Positions 39,667-48,299 of a stretch of DNA of 64,000 nt are shown one piece after another. The translations under genes and the position numbers were made by a program. The DNA is from Microbacterium sediminis (GTDB taxonomy: Bacteria > Actinomycetota > Actinomycetes > Actinomycetales > Microbacteriaceae): positions 930,001 to 994,000 of the forward strand of contig NZ_CP038256.1 in NCBI RefSeq assembly GCF_004564075.1. Direction: 5' to 3'. The notes under the pieces were generated by a model, which did not search any database, was not told where the DNA came from, and saw only the letters and a list, made by a program, of their open reading frames with translations. The first letter of the stretch is position 1, and every line of letters begins with the position of its first letter.

Positions 39667-40578
39667 ATGAAGACACGTCAGACCCTCGCCCTCGCGAGCA
39701 CGGCGCTGCTGGGCCTCGCGCTGGCCGGCTGCGCCTCGTCCGATCCGCTCGCGCCCGCCGGCGAGTCGCCCAGCGACGGCGGCTCCGGCGACACCATCGT
39801 CATCGGCTCGCAGGCGTACTACTCGAACGAGATCATCGCCGAGATCTACTCGCAGGCCCTCCAGAACGCCGGGTTCGAGGTCGAGGAGAAGTTCAACATC
39901 GGCCAGCGCGACGCCTACATGCCGTCGCTGGAGAGCGGCGAGATCGACCTGTTCCCCGAGTACAGCGGCAGCCTGCTGCAGCAGCAGTACGACCCGGAGA
40001 CCACGGCGCGCACGCCCGACGACGTGTACGCCGCCCTCGTCGAGGCGCTGCCCGAGGGCCTCACGGCGCTCGAGCAGTCCGCCGCCTCCGACCAGGACTC
40101 CTACACCGTGACCGCGGCCTTCGCCGAGGAGCACGGGCTCGAGACGATCGCCGACCTCGCCGACGTCGAGGGCGAGCTCACCCTGGGCGGCCCGCCCGAG
40201 CTCGAGGAGCGCCCCTACGGGCCCGCCGGCGCGAAGGAGATCTACGGCCTGGACCTGGCGTTCTCGGCCACGGGCGACACCACCGTCGAGGATCTGCTCG
40301 CCGGCACGATCCAGGTCGCCGACGTGTTCACGGCCGACCCGCGCATCCAGACCGAGGACCTCGTGCCGCTCGAGGACCCCGAGGGCCTGTTCCTCGCCTC
40401 GAACGTGGTGCCGATCGCATCCAGCGACATCGCCGACGAGATCGCCGAGGTGATCGATCCGATCAGCGCCGCGCTCACCCCCGAGGGCCTCGTCGCGCTC
40501 AACGTGCAGAGCGTCGAGGAGCAGATGTCGCCCGAGGACATCGCCGCGGGCTGGCTGGAGGAGCAGGGCCTGCTCTGA
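39667..40578 (+). CDS. opuCC: osmoprotectant ABC transporter substrate-binding lipoprotein
   Basis: 303 residues. Lipoprotein signal with lipobox LAGC (Cys22) after MKTRQTLALASTALLGLA. The mature domain has IVIGSQAYYSNEIIAEIYSQ, ESGEIDLFPEYSGSLLQ and VADVFTADPRIQTEDLVPLED, matching OpuAC/OpuCC-type glycine betaine or choline-binding proteins. AGAAGGCGA lies shortly before the ATG. A strong terminator follows. Confidence 0.87.
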   Translation: MKTRQTLALASTALLGLALAGCASSDPLAPAGESPSDGGSGDTIVIGSQAYYSNEIIAEIYSQALQNAGFEVEEKFNIGQRDAYMPSLESGEIDLFPEYSGSLLQQQYDPETTARTPDDVYAALVEALPEGLTALEQSAASDQDSYTVTAAFAEEHGLETIADLADVEGELTLGGPPELEERPYGPAGAKEIYGLDLAFSATGDTTVEDLLAGTIQVADVFTADPRIQTEDLVPLEDPEGLFLASNVVPIASSDIADEIAEVIDPISAALTPEGLVALNVQSVEEQMSPEDIAAGWLEEQGLL

Positions 40579-40597
40579 GTCGCCCGGGCCGCCGCGC

Positions 40598-40632
40598 ACG
40601 GGGTCCCGCTCTCTCGGAGGGCGGGACCCCGT
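40598..40632 (+). terminator. terminator after the osmoprotectant operon
   Basis: Perfect 12-bp inverted repeat ACGGGGTCCCGC / GCGGGACCCCGT around an 11-base loop, 19 bases after the binding-protein stop codon. Confidence 0.85.
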
Positions 40633-40656
40633 CTCGCATCGCGGTCGCGCGGAGTG

Positions 40657-40687
40657 CATAATGAGGCCGTCATGTGACCGTGCACAT
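40657..40687 (+). promoter_or_regulatory. lacI-family promoter and operator (autoregulation)
   Basis: A -10-like CATAAT at 40657-40662 is followed nine bases later by the dyad ATGTGACCGTGCACAT (40672-40687, two mismatches between arms). The operator near 41911, in front of mmsA, has the same half-sites and the same distance to its -10 box, which supports both being sites for the LacI-type repressor encoded between them. Confidence 0.55.
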
Positions 40688-40740
40688 CACGGCCCCGCGC
40701 GACCGAGGACGGTCGCGCCCCAGAGCATCGGCGGTGTCGA

Positions 40741-41772
40741 GTGGAAGTCCGAGATCGGGCGCCCGAGAGGGGGCGCGTTCCGAGCATCCGCGACGTCGCG
40801 CGCCTGGCCGGCGTCTCGCATCAGACGGTCTCGCGCGTCCTGAACGACCACCCCAGCATCCGGCCCGAGACCAAGGACCGCGTGCTCGACGCGATCGCCG
40901 TGCTCGACTACCGGCCCAACCGGGCCGCCCGCGCGCTCGTGACGAGCCGATCCGACGTGATCGGCGTGCTCTCGGCCACCGTGGGGGAGTTCGGGCCCAC
41001 GTCGTCGATGGCCGCGATCGAGGAGGCCGCCCGCGTGGAGGGGTACTCGGTCACCACCCTCAACCTGCCCGACACGGGGCCCGACGCGATCGGCGCCGCC
41101 GTGCGTCAACTCGTGCGCGAGCAGGTGAGCGGCATCGTCGTGCTCGCGCCGCAGGTGCGCGTCTTCCACGTGCTGCGCGGCCTCGCGATCGACGTGCCGT
41201 TCGTCAGCCTGCAGACCGCGTCGGGGGCGACGGCGGACACGCTCTCGGCCGATCAGGTGGCCGGCGCCCGGCTCGCCACGCAGCACCTCATCGACCTCGG
41301 CCATCGCGACATCGTGCACCTGGCCGGGCCGCAGGACTGGATCGAGGCCGAGTCGCGCATGCGCGGCTACCTCGACGCGCTCTTCGACGCCGACCTGCCG
41401 ACGATCCCGCCGATCCGCGGCGACTGGACGGCCGACTTCGGCCACTTCGCCGGGCTCGAGCTGGCCCGCCGCGGCGACATGACCGCGGTCTTCGCCGCCA
41501 ACGACCTCATGGCCATCGGCCTCATGCACGGCTTCCGCGACGCGGGCGTCGACGTGCCGGGCGATGTGAGCGTGGTCGGCTTCGACGACATCCCCGTCGC
41601 CGCGCACGTGTGGCCGACGCTCACCACGATCCACCAGGACTTCCCCGAGCTTGGCCGCCGCGCGATCGCGCTGCTGCTGGCGGAGATCCGTGGCGAGCAG
41701 CGCCCCGTCTTCGGGCCCCTCGCGCCGCGCATGCTCACGCGCGACTCCTCGGCCGCGCCCGGCCGCCGCTGA
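40741..41772 (+). CDS. LacI-family transcriptional regulator of the monosaccharide importer
   Basis: 343 residues from the GTG at 40741; no strong ribosome site, so the exact start is uncertain. The N-terminal LacI HTH is textbook (SIRDVARLAGVSHQTVSRVLNDHPSIRPETKDRV, split here only by reading), with hinge YRPNRAARAL, followed by a periplasmic-binding-like effector domain ending in VVGFDDIPVAAHVWPTLTTI. It most likely represses the following mmsA-mmsB-chvE operon and itself. The inducer is probably a transported sugar. Confidence 0.9.
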   Translation: MEVRDRAPERGRVPSIRDVARLAGVSHQTVSRVLNDHPSIRPETKDRVLDAIAVLDYRPNRAARALVTSRSDVIGVLSATVGEFGPTSSMAAIEEAARVEGYSVTTLNLPDTGPDAIGAAVRQLVREQVSGIVVLAPQVRVFHVLRGLAIDVPFVSLQTASGATADTLSADQVAGARLATQHLIDLGHRDIVHLAGPQDWIEAESRMRGYLDALFDADLPTIPPIRGDWTADFGHFAGLELARRGDMTAVFAANDLMAIGLMHGFRDAGVDVPGDVSVVGFDDIPVAAHVWPTLTTIHQDFPELGRRAIALLLAEIRGEQRPVFGPLAPRMLTRDSSAAPGRR

Positions 41773-41784
41773 TCGGCCCCCAAA

Positions 41785-41845
41785 GTCCGCACGTCTCTGC
41801 GGAATCGGGCGTTCGGCGGGGCGGACTCGACACAGACGTGCGGAC
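41785..41845 (+). terminator. inverted repeat after lacI, possible terminator
   Basis: Perfect 12-bp arms GTCCGCACGTCT (41785-41796) and AGACGTGCGGAC (41834-41845) separated by 37 bases, starting 13 bases after the regulator's stop codon. The long loop makes classical termination less certain; it could be a mobile-repeat remnant. Confidence 0.45.
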
Positions 41846-41873
41846 GTGCAGCGACCCCACCCGGGGAGCGTTC

Positions 41874-41930
41874 TTGACATCTCGCCGTAACAGGCGCATG
41901 ATCTTCGACGGAATGTGAACGGTCACATTC
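41874..41930 (+). promoter_or_regulatory. mmsA promoter with LacI-type operator
   Basis: Consensus -35 TTGACA (41874-41879), a 17-bp spacer and -10 CATGAT (41897-41902) form the best sigma-A promoter in the window. Eight bases downstream lies GAATGTGAACGGTCACATTC (41911-41930), a 20-bp dyad with a central CG and one mismatch per arm, a typical LacI-family operator placed to block transcription initiation. Confidence 0.8.
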
Positions 41931-41970
41931 CTCGTCACACGAAGACGATCCCTGGACAGCGAGGTCGAAG

Positions 41971-43551
41971 GTGCCAGACCAGGAACTGCGCACGGCGAAC
42001 ATCCCGGCCGTGTCGCCCCCCATCCTCGAGATGCGCGACATCTCGAAGGAATTCCCCGGCGTGAAGGCGCTCAGCCACGTGAACCTCACGGTGCACGCGG
42101 GCGAGATCCACGCCATCTGCGGCGAGAACGGCGCAGGCAAGTCGACGCTCATGAAGGTGCTCTCGGGCGTGTACCCCTACGGGACGTACACGGGCGACAT
42201 CCTCCTGCGCGGCGAGGAGATGCGCTTCAACGACATCAAGGCCAGCGAGCGCGCGGGCATCGCGATCATCCACCAGGAGCTCGCGCTCATCCCGGAGCTC
42301 TCGATCACCGAGAACATCTTCCTCGGCAACGAGGTCCGCCGCGGCCTGGCCATCGACTGGGCCGAGGCGCGGCGTCAGGCGGTCGACCTGCTCGCCCGCG
42401 TGGGCCTGCGTGATGACCCCGACACCCAGATCAAGCACCTCGGCGTCGGCAAGCAGCAGCTCGTCGAGATCGCCAAGGCGCTGCACAAGAACGTGCAGCT
42501 GCTCATCCTGGACGAGCCGACGGCGGCGCTGAACGAGGACGACTCGCAGCACCTGCTCGACCTCATCCTGGGCCTGAAGGCCAAGGGCATCGCGTCGATC
42601 ATCATCAGCCACAAGCTCAACGAGATCGAGCAGATCGCCGACGAGATCACGATCATCCGCGACGGCCGCACGGTCGAGACGCTCGACGTGGGCCGCGGCG
42701 AGATCAACGAGGACCGGATCATCCGCGGCATGGTGGGCCGCTCGCTCGAGAGCCGCTACCCCGACCGCACGCCCGAGATCGGCGAGGTCTTCTTCGAGGT
42801 GCGCGACTGGGTCGTGCAGCACCCCGCCGTCCCCGAGCGCATGGTCGTGAAGGGCTCGAGCATCGAGGTGCGCCGCGGCGAGATCGTCGGCATCGCCGGC
42901 CTCATGGGCGCCGGCCGCACCGAGTTCATGATGAGCGTGTTCGGCCGCTCCTACGGCAACTACATCTCCGGCACGATCATCAAGGACGGCCAGGAGATCG
43001 TGCTGCCCGACGTGGCGAGCGCGATCCGTCACGGCCTGGCCTACGTGAGCGAGGACCGCAAGGTGCTCGGGCTCAACCTGCTCGACACCATCAAGCGCTC
43101 GATCGTCAGCGCCAAGCTGTCGAAGATCGCCCGGCGCGGCGTGGTGAACGACGACGCCGAGCACGGCATCGCCGAGGACTACCGCACGCGCCTGCGCATC
43201 CGCACCCCCAACGTCGAGACCGGCGTGGGCACCCTCTCGGGCGGCAACCAGCAGAAGGTCGTGCTGGCCAAGTGGATGTTCACCGATCCCGATCTGCTCA
43301 TCCTCGACGAGCCGACCCGCGGCATCGACGTGGGAGCGAAGTACGAGATCTACACGATCATCAACGAGCTCGCCGCGGCCGGGAAGGGCGTCATCGTCAT
43401 CTCGAGCGAGCTGCCCGAACTGCTCGGCATCTCCGACCGCATCTACACCGTTTTCGAGGGCCGGGTCACCGACTGCATCCCGGCCGACCAGGCGACCCCG
43501 GAGGCACTCATGCGCAGCATGACCTCCCTGAACGAGAAGGCACACGCATGA
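41971..43551 (+). CDS. mmsA: multiple-monosaccharide ABC transporter ATP-binding protein
   Basis: 526 residues with two fused ATPase domains, as in sugar importers of the XylG/GguA/MmsA class. The first domain has [22 protein letters not shown] and [15 protein letters not shown]; the second has a degenerate Walker A ([11 protein letters not shown]), signature [15 protein letters not shown] and [22 protein letters not shown] start 41971 has GAGG upstream. First gene after the LacI operator; its stop overlaps mmsB (ATGA). Sugar specificity (xylose, arabinose, galactose, glucose) is not decided. Confidence 0.92.
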   Translation: MPDQELRTANIPAVSPPILEMRDISKEFPGVKALSHVNLTVHAGEIHAICGENGAGKSTLMKVLSGVYPYGTYTGDILLRGEEMRFNDIKASERAGIAIIHQELALIPELSITENIFLGNEVRRGLAIDWAEARRQAVDLLARVGLRDDPDTQIKHLGVGKQQLVEIAKALHKNVQLLILDEPTAALNEDDSQHLLDLILGLKAKGIASIIISHKLNEIEQIADEITIIRDGRTVETLDVGRGEINEDRIIRGMVGRSLESRYPDRTPEIGEVFFEVRDWVVQHPAVPERMVVKGSSIEVRRGEIVGIAGLMGAGRTEFMMSVFGRSYGNYISGTIIKDGQEIVLPDVASAIRHGLAYVSEDRKVLGLNLLDTIKRSIVSAKLSKIARRGVVNDDAEHGIAEDYRTRLRIRTPNVETGVGTLSGGNQQKVVLAKWMFTDPDLLILDEPTRGIDVGAKYEIYTIINELAAAGKGVIVISSELPELLGISDRIYTVFEGRVTDCIPADQATPEALMRSMTSLNEKAHA

Positions 43552-44912
43552 CCGACGGCACGACCGAGCACAAGGGCTTCCGGCTCAGCGACCTGCGGGA
43601 GATGTTCGGCGGCAGCACATCGGCCGGACGCCAGCTGGGCATCCTCGGCAGCCTCGTGGTGATCATCGCGTTCTTCCAGATCGCGACGCTCGTCACCCGC
43701 GGGCAGGGCCTCGTGCTCACGCCCGGCAACCTGCAGAACGTGGTCAACCAGTACTCCTACATCCTGATCCTCGCGATCGGCATGGTGATGGTCATCATCA
43801 TGGGCCACATCGACCTGTCGGTCGGATCGGTGGCCGCCTTCACGGGCATCATCGTCGCCAAGGCGATGACCGAGGGGAACGTGCCCTGGGGCCTGGCGAT
43901 CCTGCTCGGCCTCGTCGTCGGCGCGCTCGTGGGCGCCTGGCAGGGCTTCTGGGTGGCGTACGTGGGCGTGCCCGCGTTCATCGTGACGCTCGCCGGCATG
44001 CTTATCTTCCGCGGCGCGAACCAGGTGGTCGGCCAGTCGACCACGGTGTCCGTGCCCCGCGACTACACGGTGATCGGCGCCGGCTCGCTCGGCGAGCTGC
44101 CGATCGGCCTGCCGTTCAACGTGCCCACCATGATCCTCGCCCTCATCGGCGTGGCCTGGATCGCCTTCAACGAGTGGAACCTGCGCCGCCGCCAGCGCAA
44201 GATGGGCGCGCAGCGCGCGGCCGCCTGGGTGAGCATCGTGAAGGTCACCGTGCTCGCCGTGGTGATCCTCATCGCGGGCTGGCTGTTCGCCACGGGCCGC
44301 GAGGGCACGAGCTTCCCGATCTCGGGCATCATCCTGCTCGCGCTCGTGATCGCGTACTCGTTCCTCACCAACCGCACGGTGTTCGGTCGTCACATCTACG
44401 CCGTCGGCGGCAACCGCCAGGCGGCGCGGCTGTCGGGTGTGAAGGACCGCTGGGTCGACTTCTTCGTCATGATGAACATGTCGATCCTCGCCGCCGTCGC
44501 GGGCATGATCTACGTGGCCCGCGCCGTCGGCTCGGGCCCGCAGGATGGCAACGGCTGGGAGCTCGACGCGATCGCCTCGGTGTTCATCGGCGGCGCGGCC
44601 GTCTCGGGCGGCATCGGCACGGTGATCGGCTCGATCATCGGTGGACTCGTGATGGCGTTCCTCAACAACGGCCTCCAGCTGCTCGGCGTCGGCGCCCAGT
44701 GGGTGTCGATCATCAAGGGCCTCGTGCTCCTGCTCGCCGTCGCGATCGACGTGTGGAACAAGTCGCAGGGCCGCCCCTCGGTCACGGGCTTCATCATGAA
44801 GCGCTTCCGCCGCGCCGACGAGGCCGACTTCTCGGCCCTGCCCCCGCAGGCCGTGACCCCCCAGACCACCGGCACCCTCGCCGGCCAGGACGAGACCGTC
44901 GGCAAGCGCTGA
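43548..44912 (+). CDS. mmsB: multiple-monosaccharide ABC transporter permease
   Basis: 454 residues with around ten membrane helices. [33 protein letters not shown], cited in part, is the RbsC/XylH-type hallmark (IDLSVGS); the C-terminal half carries [16 protein letters not shown] and the [18 protein letters not shown] motif. A long variable cytoplasmic loop around residues 200-260 includes a Arg-rich stretch. ATG overlaps the mmsA stop. Confidence 0.92.
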   Translation: MTDGTTEHKGFRLSDLREMFGGSTSAGRQLGILGSLVVIIAFFQIATLVTRGQGLVLTPGNLQNVVNQYSYILILAIGMVMVIIMGHIDLSVGSVAAFTGIIVAKAMTEGNVPWGLAILLGLVVGALVGAWQGFWVAYVGVPAFIVTLAGMLIFRGANQVVGQSTTVSVPRDYTVIGAGSLGELPIGLPFNVPTMILALIGVAWIAFNEWNLRRRQRKMGAQRAAAWVSIVKVTVLAVVILIAGWLFATGREGTSFPISGIILLALVIAYSFLTNRTVFGRHIYAVGGNRQAARLSGVKDRWVDFFVMMNMSILAAVAGMIYVARAVGSGPQDGNGWELDAIASVFIGGAAVSGGIGTVIGSIIGGLVMAFLNNGLQLLGVGAQWVSIIKGLVLLLAVAIDVWNKSQGRPSVTGFIMKRFRRADEADFSALPPQAVTPQTTGTLAGQDETVGKR

Positions 44913-44961
44913 CGGCTCTCACACAGCACCTCATTTCAACGAGGAGAAGGTGACGAATCAC

Positions 44962-46077
44962 ATGAAGAAGCTCGTACTCTCGGCAGCGGCCCTGTTCGCT
45001 GTCGGTGCGCTCGCGCTGAGCGGCTGCTCGTCGGAGCGCGGCGGGTCCGGCGACGGCGCGGGTGACGGCGACGGCGCGACCGGTTTCGAGGCCGGCGCGC
45101 GCATCGGCATCGCCCTGCCCGACAAGACCAGTGAGAACTGGGTCCTGGCCGGCGACCTGTTCACCGACGGTCTGGAGGCCGCCGGCTTCGAGGCCGACGT
45201 GCAGTACGCCCCCGCCAGCAACACCGTGGCCGAGCAGCAGAACCAGATCCAGTCGATGGTGACGTCGGGTGCGAAGGTCATCGTGATCGGTGCGAAGGAC
45301 GGCAAGCAGCTCGCGACGCAGGTGGAGGCCGCCAAGGCCGCCGGCGCGTACGTGATCGCCTACGACCGCCTCATCGAGAACACCGAGGCCGTCGACTACT
45401 ACGTCGCCTTCGACAACTTCAAGGTCGGACAGCTGCAGGGCCAGGCCCTGCTCGAGGGCCTCGAGAAGAACGCCGGACACGGCGCGCCGTACAACGTCGA
45501 GCTGTTCTCGGGCTCGCCCGACGACGCCAACTCGGCCGTGTTCTTCGACGGCGCGATGGACGTGCTCCAGCCCAAGATCGACGACGGCACCCTCGTGGTG
45601 CAGTCGGGTCAGACCGAGATCGGTCAGACCGCGACGCAGGGCTGGCTGGCCGAGAACGCCCAGGAGCGCATGGACGCGATCCTCACCTCGACCTACAGCG
45701 ACAAGGAGCTCGACGGCGTGCTGTCGCCGAACGACACCCTCGCCCGCGCGATCCTCACCTCGGTCGACCAGGCCGGCAAGAAGCAGCCGGTCGTGACCGG
45801 TCAGGACTCGGAGGCCGAGTCGGTCCGCTTGATCATGGAGGACCGCCAGTACTCCACGATCAACAAGGACACCACCCTCCTCGTCGAGCAGACGATCAAG
45901 ATGATCGAGCAGCTGCAGGCGGGCGAGGAGGTCGACGTCAACGACACCGAGCAGTACGACAACGGCGTGAAGGTCGTGCCGTCGTACCTGCTCGACCCGG
46001 TGATCGTCACGAAGGAGAACGCCGCCGAGGCGTACGCCAACGTGCCGAGCCTGCTCGAGATCGTCGAGTCCTACTGA
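44962..46077 (+). CDS. chvE: sugar-binding lipoprotein of the multiple-monosaccharide importer
   Basis: 371 residues from ATG 44962 (GTG 44950 would add four residues). Lipoprotein signal MKKLVLSAAALFAVGALALS with lipobox LSGC (Cys22). The mature ChvE/XylF-like fold begins IGIALPDKTSENWVLAGD and includes VIAYDRLIENTEAVDYYVAFDN, ELFSGSPDDANSAVFFDGAM and VVTGQDSEAESVRLI. It binds monosaccharides outside the membrane and feeds MmsB. Terminator at 46092. Confidence 0.92.
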   Translation: MKKLVLSAAALFAVGALALSGCSSERGGSGDGAGDGDGATGFEAGARIGIALPDKTSENWVLAGDLFTDGLEAAGFEADVQYAPASNTVAEQQNQIQSMVTSGAKVIVIGAKDGKQLATQVEAAKAAGAYVIAYDRLIENTEAVDYYVAFDNFKVGQLQGQALLEGLEKNAGHGAPYNVELFSGSPDDANSAVFFDGAMDVLQPKIDDGTLVVQSGQTEIGQTATQGWLAENAQERMDAILTSTYSDKELDGVLSPNDTLARAILTSVDQAGKKQPVVTGQDSEAESVRLIMEDRQYSTINKDTTLLVEQTIKMIEQLQAGEEVDVNDTEQYDNGVKVVPSYLLDPVIVTKENAAEAYANVPSLLEIVESY

Positions 46078-46091
46078 TCTGAGCACCACGG

Positions 46092-46121
46092 GAGGGCGTC
46101 GGGCTTCGGCCCGGCGCCCTC
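46092..46121 (+). terminator. terminator after chvE
   Basis: GAGGGCGTCGGGC and GCCCGGCGCCCTC arms fold into a 13-bp stem with one mismatch and a TTCG tetraloop, 14 bases after the chvE stop, followed by TTCGCGTTT. Confidence 0.85.
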
Positions 46122-46208
46122 TTCGCGTTTCCGATCACTCCGCGGGCAGCTGCAGCCGGCGGCATCGTCGCCGATCGCCCAGGTGGCGATGCGTACGATC
46201 GAGGGGAC

Positions 46209-48299
46209 ATGACAGAGGGATCGGCGAGGAGCGGGCGCCCCGGCGCCGCCTCCGCCGCACCGTCGGCGCGACCGTCCGCTTCCGGGCACCTGCACGCCGG
46301 ACCCGCGCTGCCGCTCCCGCCCGCGGTGCGCGACGCCGCGCCCGCGGGGGCGATGTGGGCCTCGGCCGCGATCGCGTGGATCGGGTCGATCGCGACGGCG
46401 CTGCTGTTCGCGTGGCTGGGGGCCATGATCGACGGCGAACGGCCGGGCGCGGGGCCCGCGGTGCTGCTCGCCGCGATCGCGGCCGCGTGCGCGGGCATCG
46501 GTCCGTGGCTGTCGCAGCGGGTCGGCGCCGAGGCGGAGCGGCGGCTGCGGCAGGCCGTGGTCGGCCGCGTGTTCCAGCTGGGCGTGGCGCGCACCGCGGG
46601 GCGGTCGGGCACGCTGCTCTCCATCGCGACCGACGCGGTCGAGCGCACCGCCCACTATCGCGGCGGGTTCCTCGGCCCGATCCTCGGCGCCCTGACGACG
46701 CCGCTCGTCGTGCTGGGGGTGATGGCGCTCACGGCCGACGCCGTCACGGCCGGCTGGCTCGCGCTGCTCATCGTGCTCGTGCCCGTGCTGATCGGCGGCT
46801 TCCGGCGCCTCGTGCGCCCGATCGGCGGCGCGTACCGCCGCACGCAGGCGCGGCTCACGGCCGGCTTCCTCGAGGCGATCCAGGCGCTCGACACCCTCGT
46901 GTACGCGCGCGCGGCCGAGCGCGTCGCGCGCGACCTGGCCCGCCGCGGCGAGGAGCACCGCCGCGGTCTCATGCGGATGCTCGCCGCCAACCAGCTGCTC
47001 ATCTTCGTCGTCGACGCCGCCTTCTCGCTCACGGTGGTGGTCGCGGCCACGGTGATCGCCTCGCTGCGCGCCGCGGACGGATCGATCTCCGCCGGCGCTG
47101 CGGTCGCGATCGTCCTCATGACGGTGCTCGTGATCGGCCCCGTCGACGTGATCGGCCAGTTCTTCTACATCGGCATCGGCGGCCGCGCGGCCCAGCAGCA
47201 GATCGCCACCCACCTGGGGGCCTCGAGTCGTGACCACGGGGAGGGCGCTTTCGACTCCGGTCGCTCCGCGACCTCCGCTCAAGCCGTCTCCGCTCGCTTC
47301 GCTCGGTCGACGAGCCGTGCGGCGCACGGCGCGTCGGGCTCGTCGACCGGAGGGCGCGCAGCGCCCGGAGCGGAGACGGGTCGAGCGAGCGAAGCGAGTC
47401 GAGACCACGCGCACGGCGCGTCGACGGATCGGGCCGCAAGGGTTACGGGCTCGTCGACCGGAGGGCGCGCAGCGCCCGGAGCGGAGACGGGTCGAGCGAG
47501 CGAAGCGAGTCGAGACCACGCGCACGGCGCGTCGACGGATCGGGCCGCAAGGGTTACGGGCTCGTCGACCGGAGGGCGCGTAGCGCCCGGAGCGGAGACG
47601 GGTCGAGCGAGCGAAGCGAGTCGAGACCACGCGATCGTCCTCGATCGCGTTACGGCCGGGTACGGCGGCGCCCCCGTGCTGCGCGACCTCTCGCTGCGCA
47701 TCGAGCCGGGGGAGCGGGTCGCGCTCGTGGGGCCCAGCGGCATCGGCAAGTCGACGGTGAGCGCGCTCGTGCAGGCCCACCTCGTGCCGTCGGCCGGCAG
47801 GGTGCGCGTGGACGGCCTCGACACGGCGTGGGCCGACGCCGACGCCGTCCGCTCCCGCCTCGCGGTCGTCGAGCAGCGCCCGTTCCTGTTCCTCGGCACG
47901 ATCGCCGAGAACCTGCGCATGGCGGATCCCGCCGCCTCCGACGAGCGGCTGTGGCACGCGCTCGCCGTGGCCGGGCTGCGCGCGGAGGTCGAGCGGATGC
48001 CCGACGGGCTCGACACCCTGGTCGGCGAGCACGGCGCGCTGCTCTCGGGCGGTCAGGCGCAGCGGCTCGCGATCGCCCGCGCGGCGCTGCGCGATGCGCC
48101 CATCCTGCTGCTCGACGAGCCGACCTCGCAGGTCGACCTGGCAGGCGAGGCGGCGATCCTGGAGGCGCTGGACCGCCTGGCCGCCGGCCGCACGGTGCTG
48201 ATGATCGCCCACCGCCCCGGCGCGATCCTCGCGGCCGACCGCGTCATCGACCTCGGCGCCGAGCTGCGCCGTGCCCGCGACGGGGAGGCGAACGCATGA
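46209..48299 (+). CDS. CydD-like ABC exporter subunit (membrane + ATPase fusion) with in-frame repeat insertion
   Basis: 696 residues. Six membrane segments span about 40-320; the ATPase domain starts near residue 478 with Walker A GPSGIGKST, signature LSGGQAQRLAIARAA and Walker B ILLLDEPTSQVD. It probably pairs with the next product as a heterodimeric exporter resembling CydDC (thiol/heme-linked export), though no cydAB genes are near. Residues about 341-474, exactly between the membrane and ATPase domains, are translated palindromic repeat (ETGRASEASRDH motif three times). Normal members have a short linker there. TACGAT precedes the GAGGGGA ribosome site and ATG 46209. Confidence 0.83.
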   Translation: MTEGSARSGRPGAASAAPSARPSASGHLHAGPALPLPPAVRDAAPAGAMWASAAIAWIGSIATALLFAWLGAMIDGERPGAGPAVLLAAIAAACAGIGPWLSQRVGAEAERRLRQAVVGRVFQLGVARTAGRSGTLLSIATDAVERTAHYRGGFLGPILGALTTPLVVLGVMALTADAVTAGWLALLIVLVPVLIGGFRRLVRPIGGAYRRTQARLTAGFLEAIQALDTLVYARAAERVARDLARRGEEHRRGLMRMLAANQLLIFVVDAAFSLTVVVAATVIASLRAADGSISAGAAVAIVLMTVLVIGPVDVIGQFFYIGIGGRAAQQQIATHLGASSRDHGEGAFDSGRSATSAQAVSARFARSTSRAAHGASGSSTGGRAAPGAETGRASEASRDHAHGASTDRAARVTGSSTGGRAAPGAETGRASEASRDHAHGASTDRAARVTGSSTGGRVAPGAETGRASEASRDHAIVLDRVTAGYGGAPVLRDLSLRIEPGERVALVGPSGIGKSTVSALVQAHLVPSAGRVRVDGLDTAWADADAVRSRLAVVEQRPFLFLGTIAENLRMADPAASDERLWHALAVAGLRAEVERMPDGLDTLVGEHGALLSGGQAQRLAIARAALRDAPILLLDEPTSQVDLAGEAAILEALDRLAAGRTVLMIAHRPGAILAADRVIDLGAELRRARDGEANA
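47221..47632 (+). repeat. palindromic repeat with 111-bp tandem units inside the ABC exporter gene
   Basis: A left arm (GTCTCCGCTCGCTTCGCTCG at 47286 onward) is followed by inverted right arms. The right arm plus a spacer is tandemly repeated with a period of exactly 111 bp (units begin at 47341, 47452 and 47563). The first two units look identical; the third is partial and has one C-to-T change (GCGCGCAGCG to GCGCGTAGCG). 111 bp is 37 codons, so the frame is kept. Confidence 0.9.

Noticed and set aside
44950..44961. GTG 44950 as the chvE start
   Set aside because: The ATG at 44962 gives a textbook lipoprotein signal (MKKLVLS..) and better spacing to the AAGGTG ribosome site.
47221..47632. 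The repeat inside the ABC exporter gene as a disrupting insertion (pseudogene)
   Set aside because: The frame is kept through the repeat, no stop occurs, and all ATPase motifs follow intact, so the gene is scored as intact with an insert.
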